This document shows positions 1 to 11,282 of a stretch of DNA of 64,000 nt, piece after piece (the first letter of the stretch is position 1; every line of letters starts with the position of its first letter). The stretch is from positions 26,136,640-26,200,639 of the forward strand of contig NC_058342.1 in the NCBI RefSeq assembly GCF_905475395.1. Direction: 5' to 3'. The notes under the pieces are model-generated. The model was not told where the DNA came from and did no database searches. It saw nothing but the letters and a program-made list of their open reading frames with translations. Made by a program: the position numbers and the translations under genes. This stretch comes from Chrysoperla carnea (taxonomy: Eukaryota > Arthropoda > Insecta > Neuroptera > Chrysopidae).

Positions 1-199
1 AAATAATTTCAAAAAAAAAATTCATCCAATAAAACACTACTTAAACAGAGGATGTGTTTTCATATCATAGTGTGGATGAGTGACCTAAATGCAAAATTAC
101 TACTCTCCTATATACTTAAAGTTTAATTTTGTCCAAAAATAACAATTTCTGAATGAAAATTAACAAAAATTTATTAAAAATAATTCTTATTTGTTTCAG

Positions 200-3100
200 T
201 AAATGATGGACGAACCGCAGTTGTACCACAGTATTCAGGGTTAACCAATGCCTTTGTAACGATATTTCGACAAGAGGGTCTTCGTGGATTCTATCGAGGT
301 GTTACACCAAATGTTTGGGGTTCTGGTAGTGCTTGGGGATTTTATTTCTTATTGTGAGTAATTTTATTGTTTTTATAGTTATTACATTTTGTTTATTTTT
401 TTTTTTTGGCGTGGAACCTAAATTTTTATACCATGTATATAAAATATGCAAGGTATACTAAGTTTACTCCCAAGTTTGTAACGCTTAAAAACATGCTTTA
501 AACAAAATTTTGGTAAAGGTGTTTATAAAATCACCTAATTAATCCATTTCCGGTTGTCTGTCTGTCGTCTGTCTGTCCGTATGTCATCACGATAACTAAG
601 CATGAGTTCCAGTTATGGAGGTTCTTACTTATCCAGGTCCCACTTAACCAAATTCCAATGTATATTTAAGTTTTTGATGCGGAACCCTAATTATAAAAAA
701 ATTAAAATACAACCCATGTTATTCGTTGCTATAATAGGTGAAAGAATTTTTAAATCTTTGAAGTATTTTTTGAGTTTATCCATTACAAACAAACATACAA
801 AAAATCAAATCTTGTCTCTTAGTAAAATTAGTTGAGATTAATGAGTGTAGATAACCTATTGATATTTTAAAGGCGAGCCCCTTTTTTTTGATAAATTTTA
901 ATATCACACAATTATTGTTTATTGCATCATCAGATTCCAAAAGCCAATCCAAGCGAAACACCAAAATTTGTCAGCTTTTCTTTAAAAGGCATAAAAAGAA
1001 GTGAAAATAAACAATTGACTGAGTTAATTGTTGAAAAACCATGCATAGACAGTGTTGATTACTCTATCACATTACACATACATAACTGATATTCCCATAT
1101 GATACATATTATACAATTTACGTCTAATTTGCGCCCTCACGGGTAAACAATGATGTTTACGAAAAAGTATTTCAAACAAAAGTTGTTTATTGGATAAGGA
1201 ACATTTTTTACATTTAAAAAATTTTGTTTATACGTGCAATTTTGTAAAATTTTTGAACTTTAATTGGGTTAAAAAAGATAATGAAATTGTTGAAAAATAA
1301 CTAAGTATCAACATATTTTGGTAGACACATCAAAAATGAAAAACATCTTAAAATTATTTTCAAAACAGATTATTTCTTTTAAAACCAAAAATTTTGCTTA
1401 CTGGCCTTTAATGAGGGACTTTGATTTATATAAAATATTCAAATATTTGAAATATATTTTAAAAATATGGTTTCATAATAAAACATGTGAAAACAAACAA
1501 TTGACTGAATTAATTGTTGGAATACCATGTATAGACAGTGTTAATTACACAATCGTTTGCTTTTTACGTTATGTAAGTATGTTATCTATGAGTCACTCAT
1601 ACCCGACTATTTGTTAAAGCTTGAGGCGCCTAATATCAAGAATGAATCGAAAAATAATTAGGCATGTGGAGTAGATGATGCGTTCCGATTCATTTTTGAT
1701 ATTTTAAATTGAGCGCCTCAAGCTTTTACAAATAGTCGGGTATGAGTGACTCATAGATAAAATTATTTTCTACTTTTAGTACAAATAAAAGCTTGTCCCT
1801 TAAAAATTATTTTAAATTATATTAAAATTTTTAAGTCAATTTTTTTTTGGAAAATTTCTATTTTGTTAACTAAATAATCCCAATATTGAAGTTAAGAATT
1901 AAAGAGTTGATTAAACCAATTGTCATCATTGTTTTTTATAAAATTTTTAATTAGATTAAACTAGTTTTTATTTTGTCATAACTAATTAACAATTAAACAA
2001 ATTTCTAGAAATAATCACTGTTTTTAAAATATGTAATGTAGCCATAGGCGTACACATTATTCATAGTCATGGAAGAAATATTGTAATACGTAGTTATTAT
2101 TCATCTGGAATTGTCATTTTTATTATTTTTAAACGTCGGAAATGTCTACGTGACCAGCGCCGGTTATATTTAATTTCAAATAATATTGCGACTCTTTCTT
2201 CAAATAGTCCCCGCAAAATCCGCCGTTGAATGTGCTTAATTTTCGTATCGAAAATTTTTGTATAATCCCGTTTAAAGCATGCTCTGAACGTAAAAGTGCA
2301 AGTTGTCGGTGGGTAACTCGGTAGGATGTTGTTTAAACTAATTTTTTTTTTAAACAAATAAGTAAATCGCTTTTATCATATAATTAGGGCTAAATTTAAC
2401 AAAAAATGTTCTTAGAAATTTTTCTCTAAACCCCACAGTATTCGAGTAAAAAAATTTGTAAAATTTGAAGAAAAAAAACGCGATTTTTATGATTTTCGTC
2501 AAAAATTCTATGAAAAAATCAGAATTTTAATATGTATAAAATTTTTATTTGTAATGTAAAGCTTACTCAACGTGAATACGCAAAAATTTAAGGCCTAACT
2601 GTATTTTAAATGCTTGATTGTTAATTGTTAAGAGAGCTCGCGAAAAACTACCCCACAAGGATGGGATTTTCACCCATTGACTCGAAATAAAGCCAAATTA
2701 ACAGAAAAGTTAGAAAAATTTCTTTTTCCACAACGCAATTTTCCGGTGAGAAAGTTGCGGAAACGAAATTTTTCGAACTTTAAATTTTACTTTGTTTCAA
2801 GTCGATTAGTGCAAATCCCATTTTTCTAGCATGTATAGAACAGAAAATCTTTGCCGCGCTTAGGAAAAAACACGCTAGACAAATAATTTGAACGAAAAAA
2901 TATCATAAATTTAAATAATAAGTTTATTAGGCAAACATGTTAGTTTTTACAGATGCTCTCCTTATACTCTAGACATATAATTACTATTTTTAATATATGT
3001 TCTCCTAATATTAATTTAAGAATTTTTGATTTTTTTCGCCACTTTCCTAAGAAATTTGTTGTTTATATCCACGGGTTGCTGTAACGACGAGAGCGAAATT

Positions 3101-6100
3101 CCGCACGAGTCGAGCTAGTTTTATATATTTGTAATGGCCAGTAGACTTAAACAAATAAATTTATTATTATTAAATTCTTGCTAAAAATTATTTTTTATCG
3201 CTAAAAATATATACTTTACATTGTTTCTTATCACCCTTTTAATAGGTATATCATATTTCCCCCTCTGATAAGTATACCTGCGCTACTGTTAATATACATA
3301 TATAACAAAAATTAAATATTATCGCATTACCGGGAATTATTATTAATAGCTTTGGTGTCAATTTTTGATAACAAAAAATAATGAATTTTTAAAAACAATA
3401 ACAATTAATTTGCTTATATTTAATTTTTTTTAACAAACTAGTGTAGACGCTGAGTGAGTTTCGTATGCATTTACAGGTCCTACCCGCTGTATTCGAATTT
3501 TCAACTTGTTCATCGCTCAGAGTGAGGAAAAATTTTTCCTATGCAAAAAATGTTCTTGACGCACTTTGAAACTTACACCATTTTAAAGTCTTCTACTTTG
3601 ATGATGATTTTTATTATAGCTTCATGAATGTAGACGAATACTAAAAATTAAATTTTTCGATATTTTTCTTGTTTTTCGATATATCGAAAGCTTTCCCTCT
3701 TCTACTCCCCCATGAGTAAACAGTGGTGTTTACGAAAAAAATTTTCAAACAAAACACCTCAAAAATGGTGCTTATTGGCTAGACTAATACAGAATATTTC
3801 AATAATAAACTCAGTTAATTGTTTATTTTCACTTGTTGTTTTTTTAAAATCACAAAATTTGTACCCCGCATTGCCGAAACTACTAGAAAATTAGTGAAAA
3901 CAAACAATTGACTGAGTTAATTGTGGAAATACCATGTATAGGCAGTGTTGATTACGAAATCGTTTGTTTTTCACGTCATGTCAGTAAAGAGGATAACCAG
4001 CCATACATACATATCACACACATATGACTGATAATCCCATGTAATACATACTACACAATATTCGAACCTAATTTGCGCCCTCACGGATAAACAGTGATGT
4101 TTTCGAAAAAATGTTTCAAACAAAAGTTGTTAATTTTTTAATAAGAAACATTTCTTACATTTAAATTTTTGTTCTATCTCTAACGGTTTATAAGATGGGT
4201 CCGAGGGACCTAAGACCCAGTTTACCTATGTTGCTCATTTACGAACTCGACCTCACTTTTTACGACCTGAGCACGCTGTAAAAATTTCAACTTGATATCT
4301 TTTTTCGTTTTTGAGTGATCTTAGACGGACAACCGGAAAAGAATTAATTAGGTGATTTTATGAACACCTTGTTCATGGTATCAATATTTTTAAGCGTTAC
4401 AAACTTGAGACTAAACTTAGTATACCTTGATATATTTCATATACATGATATAATAATAATTTTTTTTTGTTTTTTTGTTACAGTTATAATTCCATAAAAA
4501 CATGGATACAAGGTGGGAATACACGAAAACCATTAGGTCCAACAATGCACATGATTGCTGCTGCAGAAGCTGGTGTTTTGACATTATTTATGACGAACCC
4601 AATTTGGGTGGTTAAAACTCGTTTATGTTTACAATATGAATCGGTTGTGAAAAGTCCTCAAGCATATCGTGGCATGACTGATGCATTTATTAAAATTTAC
4701 AAACATGAAGGTGTACGAGGTTTATACAAGGTGCGTATTATTTTTCTATCTTTTACTTAGCGCACAATGGAATATTTATACCAAATTTCCGGACAAAATA
4801 TAATGAAACGATTTTTATGCTCAAAATTGATCTAAAAGACTATAAAGATGTAAAAGTATCATTCTTATCTATGCTTTCTTTTCTTTCCACGTCAGGAGAT
4901 TTTGGAATTATAAGTTACAAATTTTCACTACAAAACTGCTTGCTCCTTTTTTTTGACTTTTTTATCTTAGTCTTAAAAGAAAAGGCGCAAGTTCGCGTAA
5001 GATTTTTTTTCATAAACATGTTATAGAATACATAAACTTTGCTCTGTTACAAAAAATTTAACTGGGCAACAAGGGGAAAATTAACAAAAAGCTTGGAGTT
5101 TGATAAATTTAATGAAAAATAGGAATCACAAATATTTAATTATATTAATAGAAACATGAATAATAAATACTAATAAATAAAGCACAAACCTTCGTATTCG
5201 ATATAAAAAAAATCCTTGATCGCACTAATAAACACAGTAAACGTAAATTGAATAACATGGTAAATCGAGAGCAACAACAATAATAACATGCACCCGTAAG
5301 AGCAGGAAGATTGCGGCTAACAAAACAAGCAGGAGGTGGGGTTAAGGTAACTCAAGTGACCTGTTTGTGATGCAGTGGTTATCTAACTACACCAAAAAAC
5401 ATTTTTCAATGCAAAACAAAGGAAAATTGAATAGTTTTCAAGTAAATTGCAAAAAACTGTCAAAAATCGTTAATTTTTCCGAAATCACCTTTTTTTCTGT
5501 GCCTATGAAAATTTTTATTATACAGATAAAAAGCTGACATTTAGTGTAGGTTTTGCCTCCAAAACTTCAGTAAATCATATGGAATTTCGAAAACAGGATG
5601 ATAATCGACCTGGAATACATGGAACATATGATCTTATATTTTTGATACGTGTTTCAGGGTTTTGTGCCAGGTATGTTTGGAGTGACTCATGGTGCTCTAC
5701 AATTTATGACATATGAAGAAATGAAAAATTATTATAATCAATATCGAAGAGCACCAATCGACACTAAATTGAGTACACATGAATATTTATTCTTTGCGGC
5801 AGTATCAAAATTAATTGCCGCTGCCACAACTTACCCCTATCAGGTGAATATATCAAACAAATTCATTTACAATTTTTCCAAATAATTACGCTTCATTTAA
5901 TCTGTAGTATTAGTCCATTTCCGGCTGCCCGTCTGTCTATCCGTCTGTGAACATGATAACTCAAAAACGAAAAGTGATATAAGGCTGAAATTTTTATAGC
6001 GTGATCAGGACGTAAAAAGTGAGGCTAAATTCGTTAATGAGCAACATAGGTTAATTGGGTCCTGAATCCAATTGGGTAGGACTCATTTTGTAACCCGTTA

Positions 6101-6620
6101 GAGATAGAACAAAAGTTTAAATGTAAAAAATGTTCCTTATAAAAAAATAAACAACTTTTGTTTGAAACATTTTTTTTGTATGTGCCAATTTTCTCCAAAA
6201 CTATAAAAGATGGGCAGTTGAAAATTTACATGTAGCTTCAACCTAGTGATCTTTTGAAGTATTCTCGAAAAACAATAAAAAATTGTATAACATTTTCGAA
6301 AACCAAATAAAAAAAAAAAGAAATAATGCAAGCACTGATCATAGTGATCATTACATTCTATACAGTGTATTTCAATAATTAACTCAGTCAATTGTTTGTT
6401 TTCAGTTGTATTTATATAGATTTATATTTTGTAGGTAATACGTGCCCGTTTACAAGATCAACATCACAGTTATGAAGGCACATGGGACTGTATAGTGAAG
6501 ACATGGCGTTATGAAAGAACAGCTGGATTTTACAAAGGGCTGGTCCCATATTTAATGCACGTCACACCCAATATATGTTTAGTTATGCTTATTTATGAAA
6601 AATTTACTAACAATAGTTAA
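200..6620 (+). CDS. SLC25A32: Mitochondrial folate/FAD carrier, 3' part (partial at left edge)
   Basis: Four coding exons, 200-353, 4484-4730, 5658-5843 and 6435-6620 (stop TAA at 6618), all with AG/GT borders and consistent phases. The product belongs to the mitochondrial carrier family (SLC25) and most resembles SLC25A32, the inner-membrane folate/FAD transporter. Visible family features: the end of repeat 1 with GVTPNVWGSGSAWGFYF, the repeat-2 signature PIWVVKTRL followed by GVRGLYKGFVPGMFG, and the repeat-3 signature PYQVIRARL. The PxxxxK/R signatures line the substrate pore in this family. The N-terminus and the first signature lie left of the window; the first visible exon starts with two bases of a split codon. 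The last exon ends EKFTNNS, shorter than the vertebrate tail. Introns are 4,130, 927 and 591 bp and hold dispersed repeats. Orthology to SLC25A32 is by remembered similarity; another NAD/FAD carrier is possible but less likely. Confidence 0.9.
425..605 (-). repeat. Family A repeat, 3'-end fragment
   Basis: Starts with the inverted family terminus ACCATGTATATA and carries the 'TTTCCGGTTGTCTGTCTG' and 'AAGTTTGTAACGCTTAAAA' blocks shared with the other family A copies. It lies in the first visible SLC25A32 intron. Confidence 0.75.
1000..1240 (+). repeat. Family A repeat, 5' part
   Basis: Begins GTGAAAATAAACAATTGACT and continues through the 'GCCCTCACGGGTAAACA' and 'TTTCAAACAAAAGTTGTTTA' blocks. 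It is truncated before the distal half seen in the copy at 3893-4455. Confidence 0.75.
1486..1581 (+). repeat. Family A repeat, 5' fragment cut by a palindromic element
   Basis: Carries the family start (GTGAAAACAAACAATTGACT) and the ATACCATGTATAGACAGTGT block. The sequence then stops abruptly at the foldback element starting at 1582. Confidence 0.75.
1582..1760. mobile_element. Foldback (palindromic) MITE, 179 bp
   Basis: The two ends are inverted copies. The outermost 30 or so bases (TTATCTATGAGTCACTCATA then CCCGACTATTTG) match perfectly and the arms continue with few changes for about 65 bp, including AAGCTTGAGGCGC. The loop is around 1660-1685. No protein is encoded. It is a non-autonomous foldback element judged from structure only. 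Confidence 0.8.
3785..3836 (-). repeat. Family A end fragment
   Basis: Contains the inverted family start (ACTCAGTTAATTGTTTATTT followed by TCACTTG). It lies about 55 bp upstream of a full copy in the other orientation. Confidence 0.6.
3893..4455 (+). repeat. Family A repeat, near full length
   Basis: Runs from AGTGAAAACAAACAATTGAC to TATTTCATATACATGATATA, about 560 bp. Near its ends it has a 12 bp inverted repeat, ATACCATGTATA at the left and TATACATGATAT at the right (one mismatch). It ends about 28 bp before SLC25A32 exon 4484-4730. No open reading frame; a non-autonomous element. Confidence 0.8.
4795..5400. repeat. Dispersed repeat, copy 1 of 2
   Basis: Shares long blocks with 8255-8780: the region around AAACTGCTTGCTCCTTTTTT, AAAGGCGCAAGTTCGCG, ATTATAGAATAC-like sequence, CGAGAGCAACAACAATAATA and GTGATG-AGTGGTTATCTAAC. 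It lies in an SLC25A32 intron. This copy lacks the CCTAA expansion seen in copy 2. Confidence 0.7.
5909..6416 (-). repeat. Family A repeat placed just before SLC25A32 last exon
   Basis: Inverted copy that ends with AATTAACTCAGTCAATTG then TTTGTTTTCAG. Its end is about 20 bp upstream of the real acceptor at 6433-6434. The terminal TTTGTTTTCAG resembles a complete 3' splice site. Confidence 0.75.
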
Positions 6621-6989
6621 TTTTAAAAAAGGCAAAACGATTTTTTGATGGGTTCTATTTCTATTATTGTTTCTTTTTACTTAATTTATTTCTGGCAATA
6701 TATGCGATGTATGCCTCCTCTGTTGATCAAATTATCGAACTATAGTAAGTCGTCATGGAAATGAGATTGTTCGTTCTTAAATCTGTTCAAAATATACTGG
6801 TTAGCTCTGTTATTTAAAATTTAAAGTGATCTGAATAGACTTGACGTAATCTACAATCACTACTCTTGTAATGATAGAAAAACTCCTATTGCACAAGCGC
6901 CAAGATCGAAAGGACCCCACAATATAAGATGCCTTTCTGTGAAACTTTTTCCAACCAACTCTAAAATGTTCTTTGGATCGTTCTGATCA

Positions 6990-7540
6990 AAAGCTCTCGA
7001 AATGAGATGAGATATCAAGCTGATTTTTACAGCGTGGTCAGGAAGTAAAATGTTCGAGAGGCTAAGTTCGTAAATGAGCAACAAAAGTCAATTGAGTCTT
7101 GGGTTCGAAGGACCCATCTTGTAAACCGTTAGAGATAGAACAAAAGTTTAAATGTAAAAAATATTCCTTATAAAAAATTAAACAAATTTTGTTGAAACAT
7201 TTTTTCATAAACGTTTCTGTTTATCCGTGAGGACGCAAATTAGGGCATTATTTTGGTGTCCATTTTCTCCAAAACTTTAAATGATAGAGTTGAATTGCAG
7301 ATAGCTGCAACTAGTCGTCTTGTGAAACATTCTTGCAAAACGAAACAAAATTCTAGAAAATACTTTCGAAAATTTTCGAATACCACATAAATGGCGGCCG
7401 AAAGGCCGCTATAATTGTATTGATTTTTTAAACTCTTCTAATTTATAAAAAATATTGCAAGCACTGATTTTCAACACTTTCTGTACAAGGTATTTCAACA
7501 ATTAACTCAGTCAATTGTTTGTTTTTACTTTATATATTTT
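6990..7540 (-). repeat. Family A repeat, near full length
   Basis: Inverted copy with the 'GAGATAGAACAAAAGTTTAA' and 'GTTTATCCGTGAGGACGCAA' blocks, ending in CAATTAACTCAGTCAATTG. It lies downstream of SLC25A32. Confidence 0.75.
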
Positions 7541-8254
7541 TGCATAACTTGTTTCACAAAAATAACTGTACCTTTTTTTTTACTGAGCAAAAATTACTTT
7601 AAAATGATTTCATGATTTGAGCATAAGGGAGCGGAATCATAAAGTCTAGGAATTGTGTAGAGTATGCAGTTTCCGAGTTACAGATATTTGAAATTTGTGA
7701 CAGCGTTATAATCATCTTATAGTTAAGTAAAATATGATTTTCGCCAGTTAGATTATTTGACCAACAGAAACGAATTTAATGACTTCACGAAAATTATAAA
7801 AATACATTGTATGAAAAATGGATATGTGATGTAAAAGTGTATGAAAATCCCATCTTAAAATCATGATTGTCTTATGAAAAAATATTCATATCCAGAAGAC
7901 AAATCTAGTGAGACAATTTTAAATTATTCTACTTAATATAGTTTAAGTTTAATTTAGTTATTTTCTAAAACAAGCTAATTTTTCGTGTATGTTCTGTTTC
8001 GCATTACTAACATTTAATTTTCATTAACTTACAAAAAGAAAATAATTTTTCCATTTGTGTCTCGAAAATATGATGTTTGGCTAATTATATTTTATATATG
8101 AAAATTTATTTTATTAAATCAAACACACTGGGTACAAAATTTTCAGATTCTCTGTTGAGGATAATAACCGGCGCACAATTAATTAAAAAGATTATTTGAA
8201 TGCAAAATTACCTTTTATTTATCAAAAATAAAAAACAATTTTTCTAGCCATATT

Positions 8255-8780
8255 CGTCTTTATCATATTTGACTTTTTCGTATTTATGCGTGCTTTTGTG
8301 TCCACTTCAGGTGATTTTTGAAATACAATTTTTCAATGGGAAACTGCTTGCTCCTTTTTTTGACTTTTGACTTAAGCTATCTTAATTTCTATCCTTATCT
8401 TAGACTTAAAAAAAAGGCGCAAGTTCGCGCAAGATGTTTTTTCGAGACATATTATAGAATACTTAAACTTTCCTCTGTTTACCGGACAAAAAGGGGGCAA
8501 ATAAACAAAAAGCTTTGAGTTTGATAAATTTAATGAAAAAAGTTACCTTTTTTTAACAGCAAATATGATTCACAAATAAACAAACCTTCCTCGTCAATAT
8601 TTTTAAAAAAATCCTTACTTAATTGCACTAACACAGTAAACGTAAATTGAATGACACGGTAAATCGAGAGCAACAACAATAATAACATGCGGCTAACAAA
8701 ACAAGCGGGAGGCGAGGTTAAGATAACTCAAGTAACCTAACCTAACCTAACCTGTTTGTGATGGAGTGGTTATCTAACTA
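8255..8780. repeat. Dispersed repeat, copy 2 of 2, with CCTAA expansion
   Basis: Matches 4795-5400 across most of its length. At 8736-8753 it carries (CCTAA)3CCT, while copy 1 has only a single ACCT at that point. Confidence 0.7.
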
Positions 8781-9020
8781 CAGTTTAAGTTTTAACTTTT
8801 TCGTCCAGTTTAATGAAACCAATTCCATCGCCACTCTGTGAAACAAAGTTCACAAAATGAAATATTTAAAAGAGATTAGAAACGTATTTTACAGAAAAAA
8901 TAGCCAAGCATCATATTAATTAGAAACTAATTTTGATTCGAAAACCAAAGAAACGTTTTTCTTTTTAACAAATAAAACCTGGAATGTTTTATTATCTTTG
9001 GTAGATTTATAAAAAGCATA

Positions 9021-10014
9021 CAATTAAAAGTCGGTTATAACGACATTAAAGAAGAGACGCACAATTATAGTCGTTATATCCAATTGTCTTATGATAGAAA
9101 GATAGCTAAGAACTAATTTGATGATACTTTCACAAAAAAATCTTTATCCATCGAATAAAAATGAAAGCCCTATCGTCAAAAGACAATTAGGGCATCAAGT
9201 AAGCTCCCCGAGTAACATAATAATTTCTGGTGACTTATTCATTATAATATTGACTCAGGATAGTGGCTGTCATGGGGTGGGACACACTTAGACCATGGGG
9301 TCCGTTATGATACCGAAAAAGGGTTTTCCCATCCCCGACCACTACTCCATGAACCATTTTGAGCTGTTTAAGAACAGCGGGAGTGCTTTGACGTCAACAC
9401 ACTTTAGGTTAGAGAGGTCGTCAAAGAGAAGCTAGCTCAAATAAGTCCTCCTCCTCATGGCAAGAGCTGGACAGTGGCAGAGAAGATGAGACATCACCTC
9501 CTCTTCCTTCAATCTGTTACAGCTCCTGCAATAGTCGTAATACACTGTAGAGGCCCTTGAAACCGATGTAAGATCTTCGGAACGCCTATGATTGTACTCC
9601 TACCATATCTGTCTTGTCGTATCATAAGTTCCTCCCTCCATCTAAGATTGGCCCTTTTTAAGATATTCTCTTTAAGGAGCAGCTTGCAGTCCGCGAACGG
9701 AACTCCCGAATGCCTATTGATGCTTGTGTCCGACAGCGCTGAGTTTTTACCTTACAAATTGATCATAATAACCGATTCGTATTTAAACCAAAGAGATTAT
9801 ATTTATAGATTAGACAAACCGTTCGCCGCTGTGTATGTGGAAATCTCTGTCATGTGTTAAAAACAACTTCTGCGACTATCAAAATAAGGTTGGGTGGCAT
9901 CTGTCTCTGTCGGGCAACATCTACCGTGACTCTATCTCTTCTATTTCTGCGGGCGAATTTTATATATAACATCTCTATGATTTTAATCGATGCCGTTATA
10001 ACCGATTTCCATTG
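9021..10014. mobile_element. Pogo-like TIR element carrying a LINE fragment
   Basis: Left end CAATTAAAAGTCGGTTATAA and right end (inverted) CAATGGAAATCGGTTATAAC, both flanked by TA. Three other elements in the window share the TIR core ATCGGTTATAACGAC and the inner GAATAAAAATGAAAG block. CA...TG ends at TA duplications fit Tc1/mariner-pogo. No transposase frame was found; the interior at about 9200-9760 is derived from a LINE. Confidence 0.7.
9240..9760 (-). pseudogene. Non-LTR retrotransposon ORF2 remnant (RNase H end and C-terminal Cys/His motif)
   Basis: Minus-strand translation shows PFADCKLLLKENILKRANLR near 9690-9640, typical of the end of an RNase H domain in LINE ORF2. A different frame then has CRSCNRLKEEEVMSHLLCHC near 9520-9470, a CxxC...HxxxC motif. 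In-frame stops follow within 60 bp. It is a decayed fragment nested inside the pogo-like element. Confidence 0.65.
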
Positions 10015-10989
10015 TACATGATATTTAGAACAATTTAATTTATTACAAGAGCTGAGCTTTGAATCTCACATAAAGTTCCAAAAGCACTCACAATGGTTTA
10101 AATTTTGTCGAAACAATTTAGGTTCTTTCAGTAAAAAAATTCAAACAATGCATTTTAAAATGCTTTAATGTTGGAATCTAAAATTTTCCATCAAGTAAGC
10201 AATTCGAAAATAACCCAATAACGCCCCACTTTAAAAAAGATGGTTAGCTTTAATAAATAAAGTAAATTTACGTTTTTTTAAATGGAAATCATCGTTAGTA
10301 CGGTTTCTGAGCTAAATTTATGATCCATTTTCTTCCCAAAAAAATCTGGATACGCCAAGGAATCCTGAAAAGTTTCAGTCTTAAAAATTAATACAAATAT
10401 TTTCTGAGCCTTTAAAATTCGATTTTTCTTTATCGTCAAAAATGCTTCTTTTTTTTTTGTTTGATTTACGTTGATTTTTATTAGAATGAAATGGAAACCA
10501 GTTTTTTTTTGGCGTTCCTGATATCGAAGCCTAAGAAAATTATATATATAAACAATTGCTCTCTCCCAGAATGGTCTATATTTGCAACTAAACCGTACTA
10601 TTTTACGTAATTTAAATTTTTCTATAATTTATTTTTCACTATTTTACTGAAAGAACTTAATTACCAAGAAAATATAAAGAGAAAATACCTATTCATTAGA
10701 AATTGGGTTTCGATATAAATTTCAATATAGTAAAGTCTCAAAGACAACCTTTGAATTTTTATTTATAACAAAAAAAAAAAGAAAAAAATAGTCTTGATTT
10801 TTCTTCTTGCCTGTTAGATGTTAAAAATTATTTTAAAAAAAATTTATAAAATAAAAAAACCTGTATGTGTATAGTTCCTTTTTTTTTCGTTGTTGGACTA
10901 CGATTTTTGAAATTGATCCACCAAAATCAAATATCAAATAAATGAACTTTCGAAAAGCGATTTACCCGAACAAAAAAATTGTCTTGCTT

Positions 10990-11282
10990 TCCCCGATAAT
11001 AAAGTCCGATTCGTGAATCGGAAATTTCCAATTCAATGAATTGGAATCAATAGGATTCAATTGGAAAAGAATTTTCGATTCACTCCAATTAGAATCTTGA
11101 ATCGAAATTTAATTGGAAAAAATTTCCAACTAATTCCGATTGAATTTCGAATCAATTCAATAGAACTAACCAATCGGGAATTTCCAATTCATGAATTTGA
11201 TCGAATTGAAAATTTCATATTGGGTTCTATTAGATTGAATCGGAATGAATTGGAAATTTGAATCGGACATTTTTATCAGGGA
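10990..11282. mobile_element. 293 bp TIR element built of nested palindromes
   Basis: The terminal inverted repeats (TCCCCGATAATAAAGTCCGA at the left, TCCCTGATAAAAATGTCCGA inverted at the right) extend to about 23 bp with few mismatches. The interior is a series of alternating GAATTGGAA / TTCCAATTC-like and GAATCGGAA / TTCCGATTC-like motifs, so much of it can pair. A short open frame across it is a by-product of this low-complexity structure. Confidence 0.7.

Noticed and set aside
2097-2357. 86-codon minus-strand open frame in an SLC25A32 intron
   Set aside because: No recognisable domain, no splice context and no similarity to neighbouring repeats; length is within chance expectation.
8733-8753. 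Telomere or chromosome-fusion scar
   Set aside because: The CCTAA units are embedded in a dispersed repeat and only about 3.6 copies long.
9588-9860. 90-codon plus-strand frame
   Set aside because: Antisense to the LINE RNase H remnant.
11061-11261. 66-codon frame rich in Asn, Arg and Ile
   Set aside because: Product of the nested GAATTGGAA-type palindromes, not a gene.
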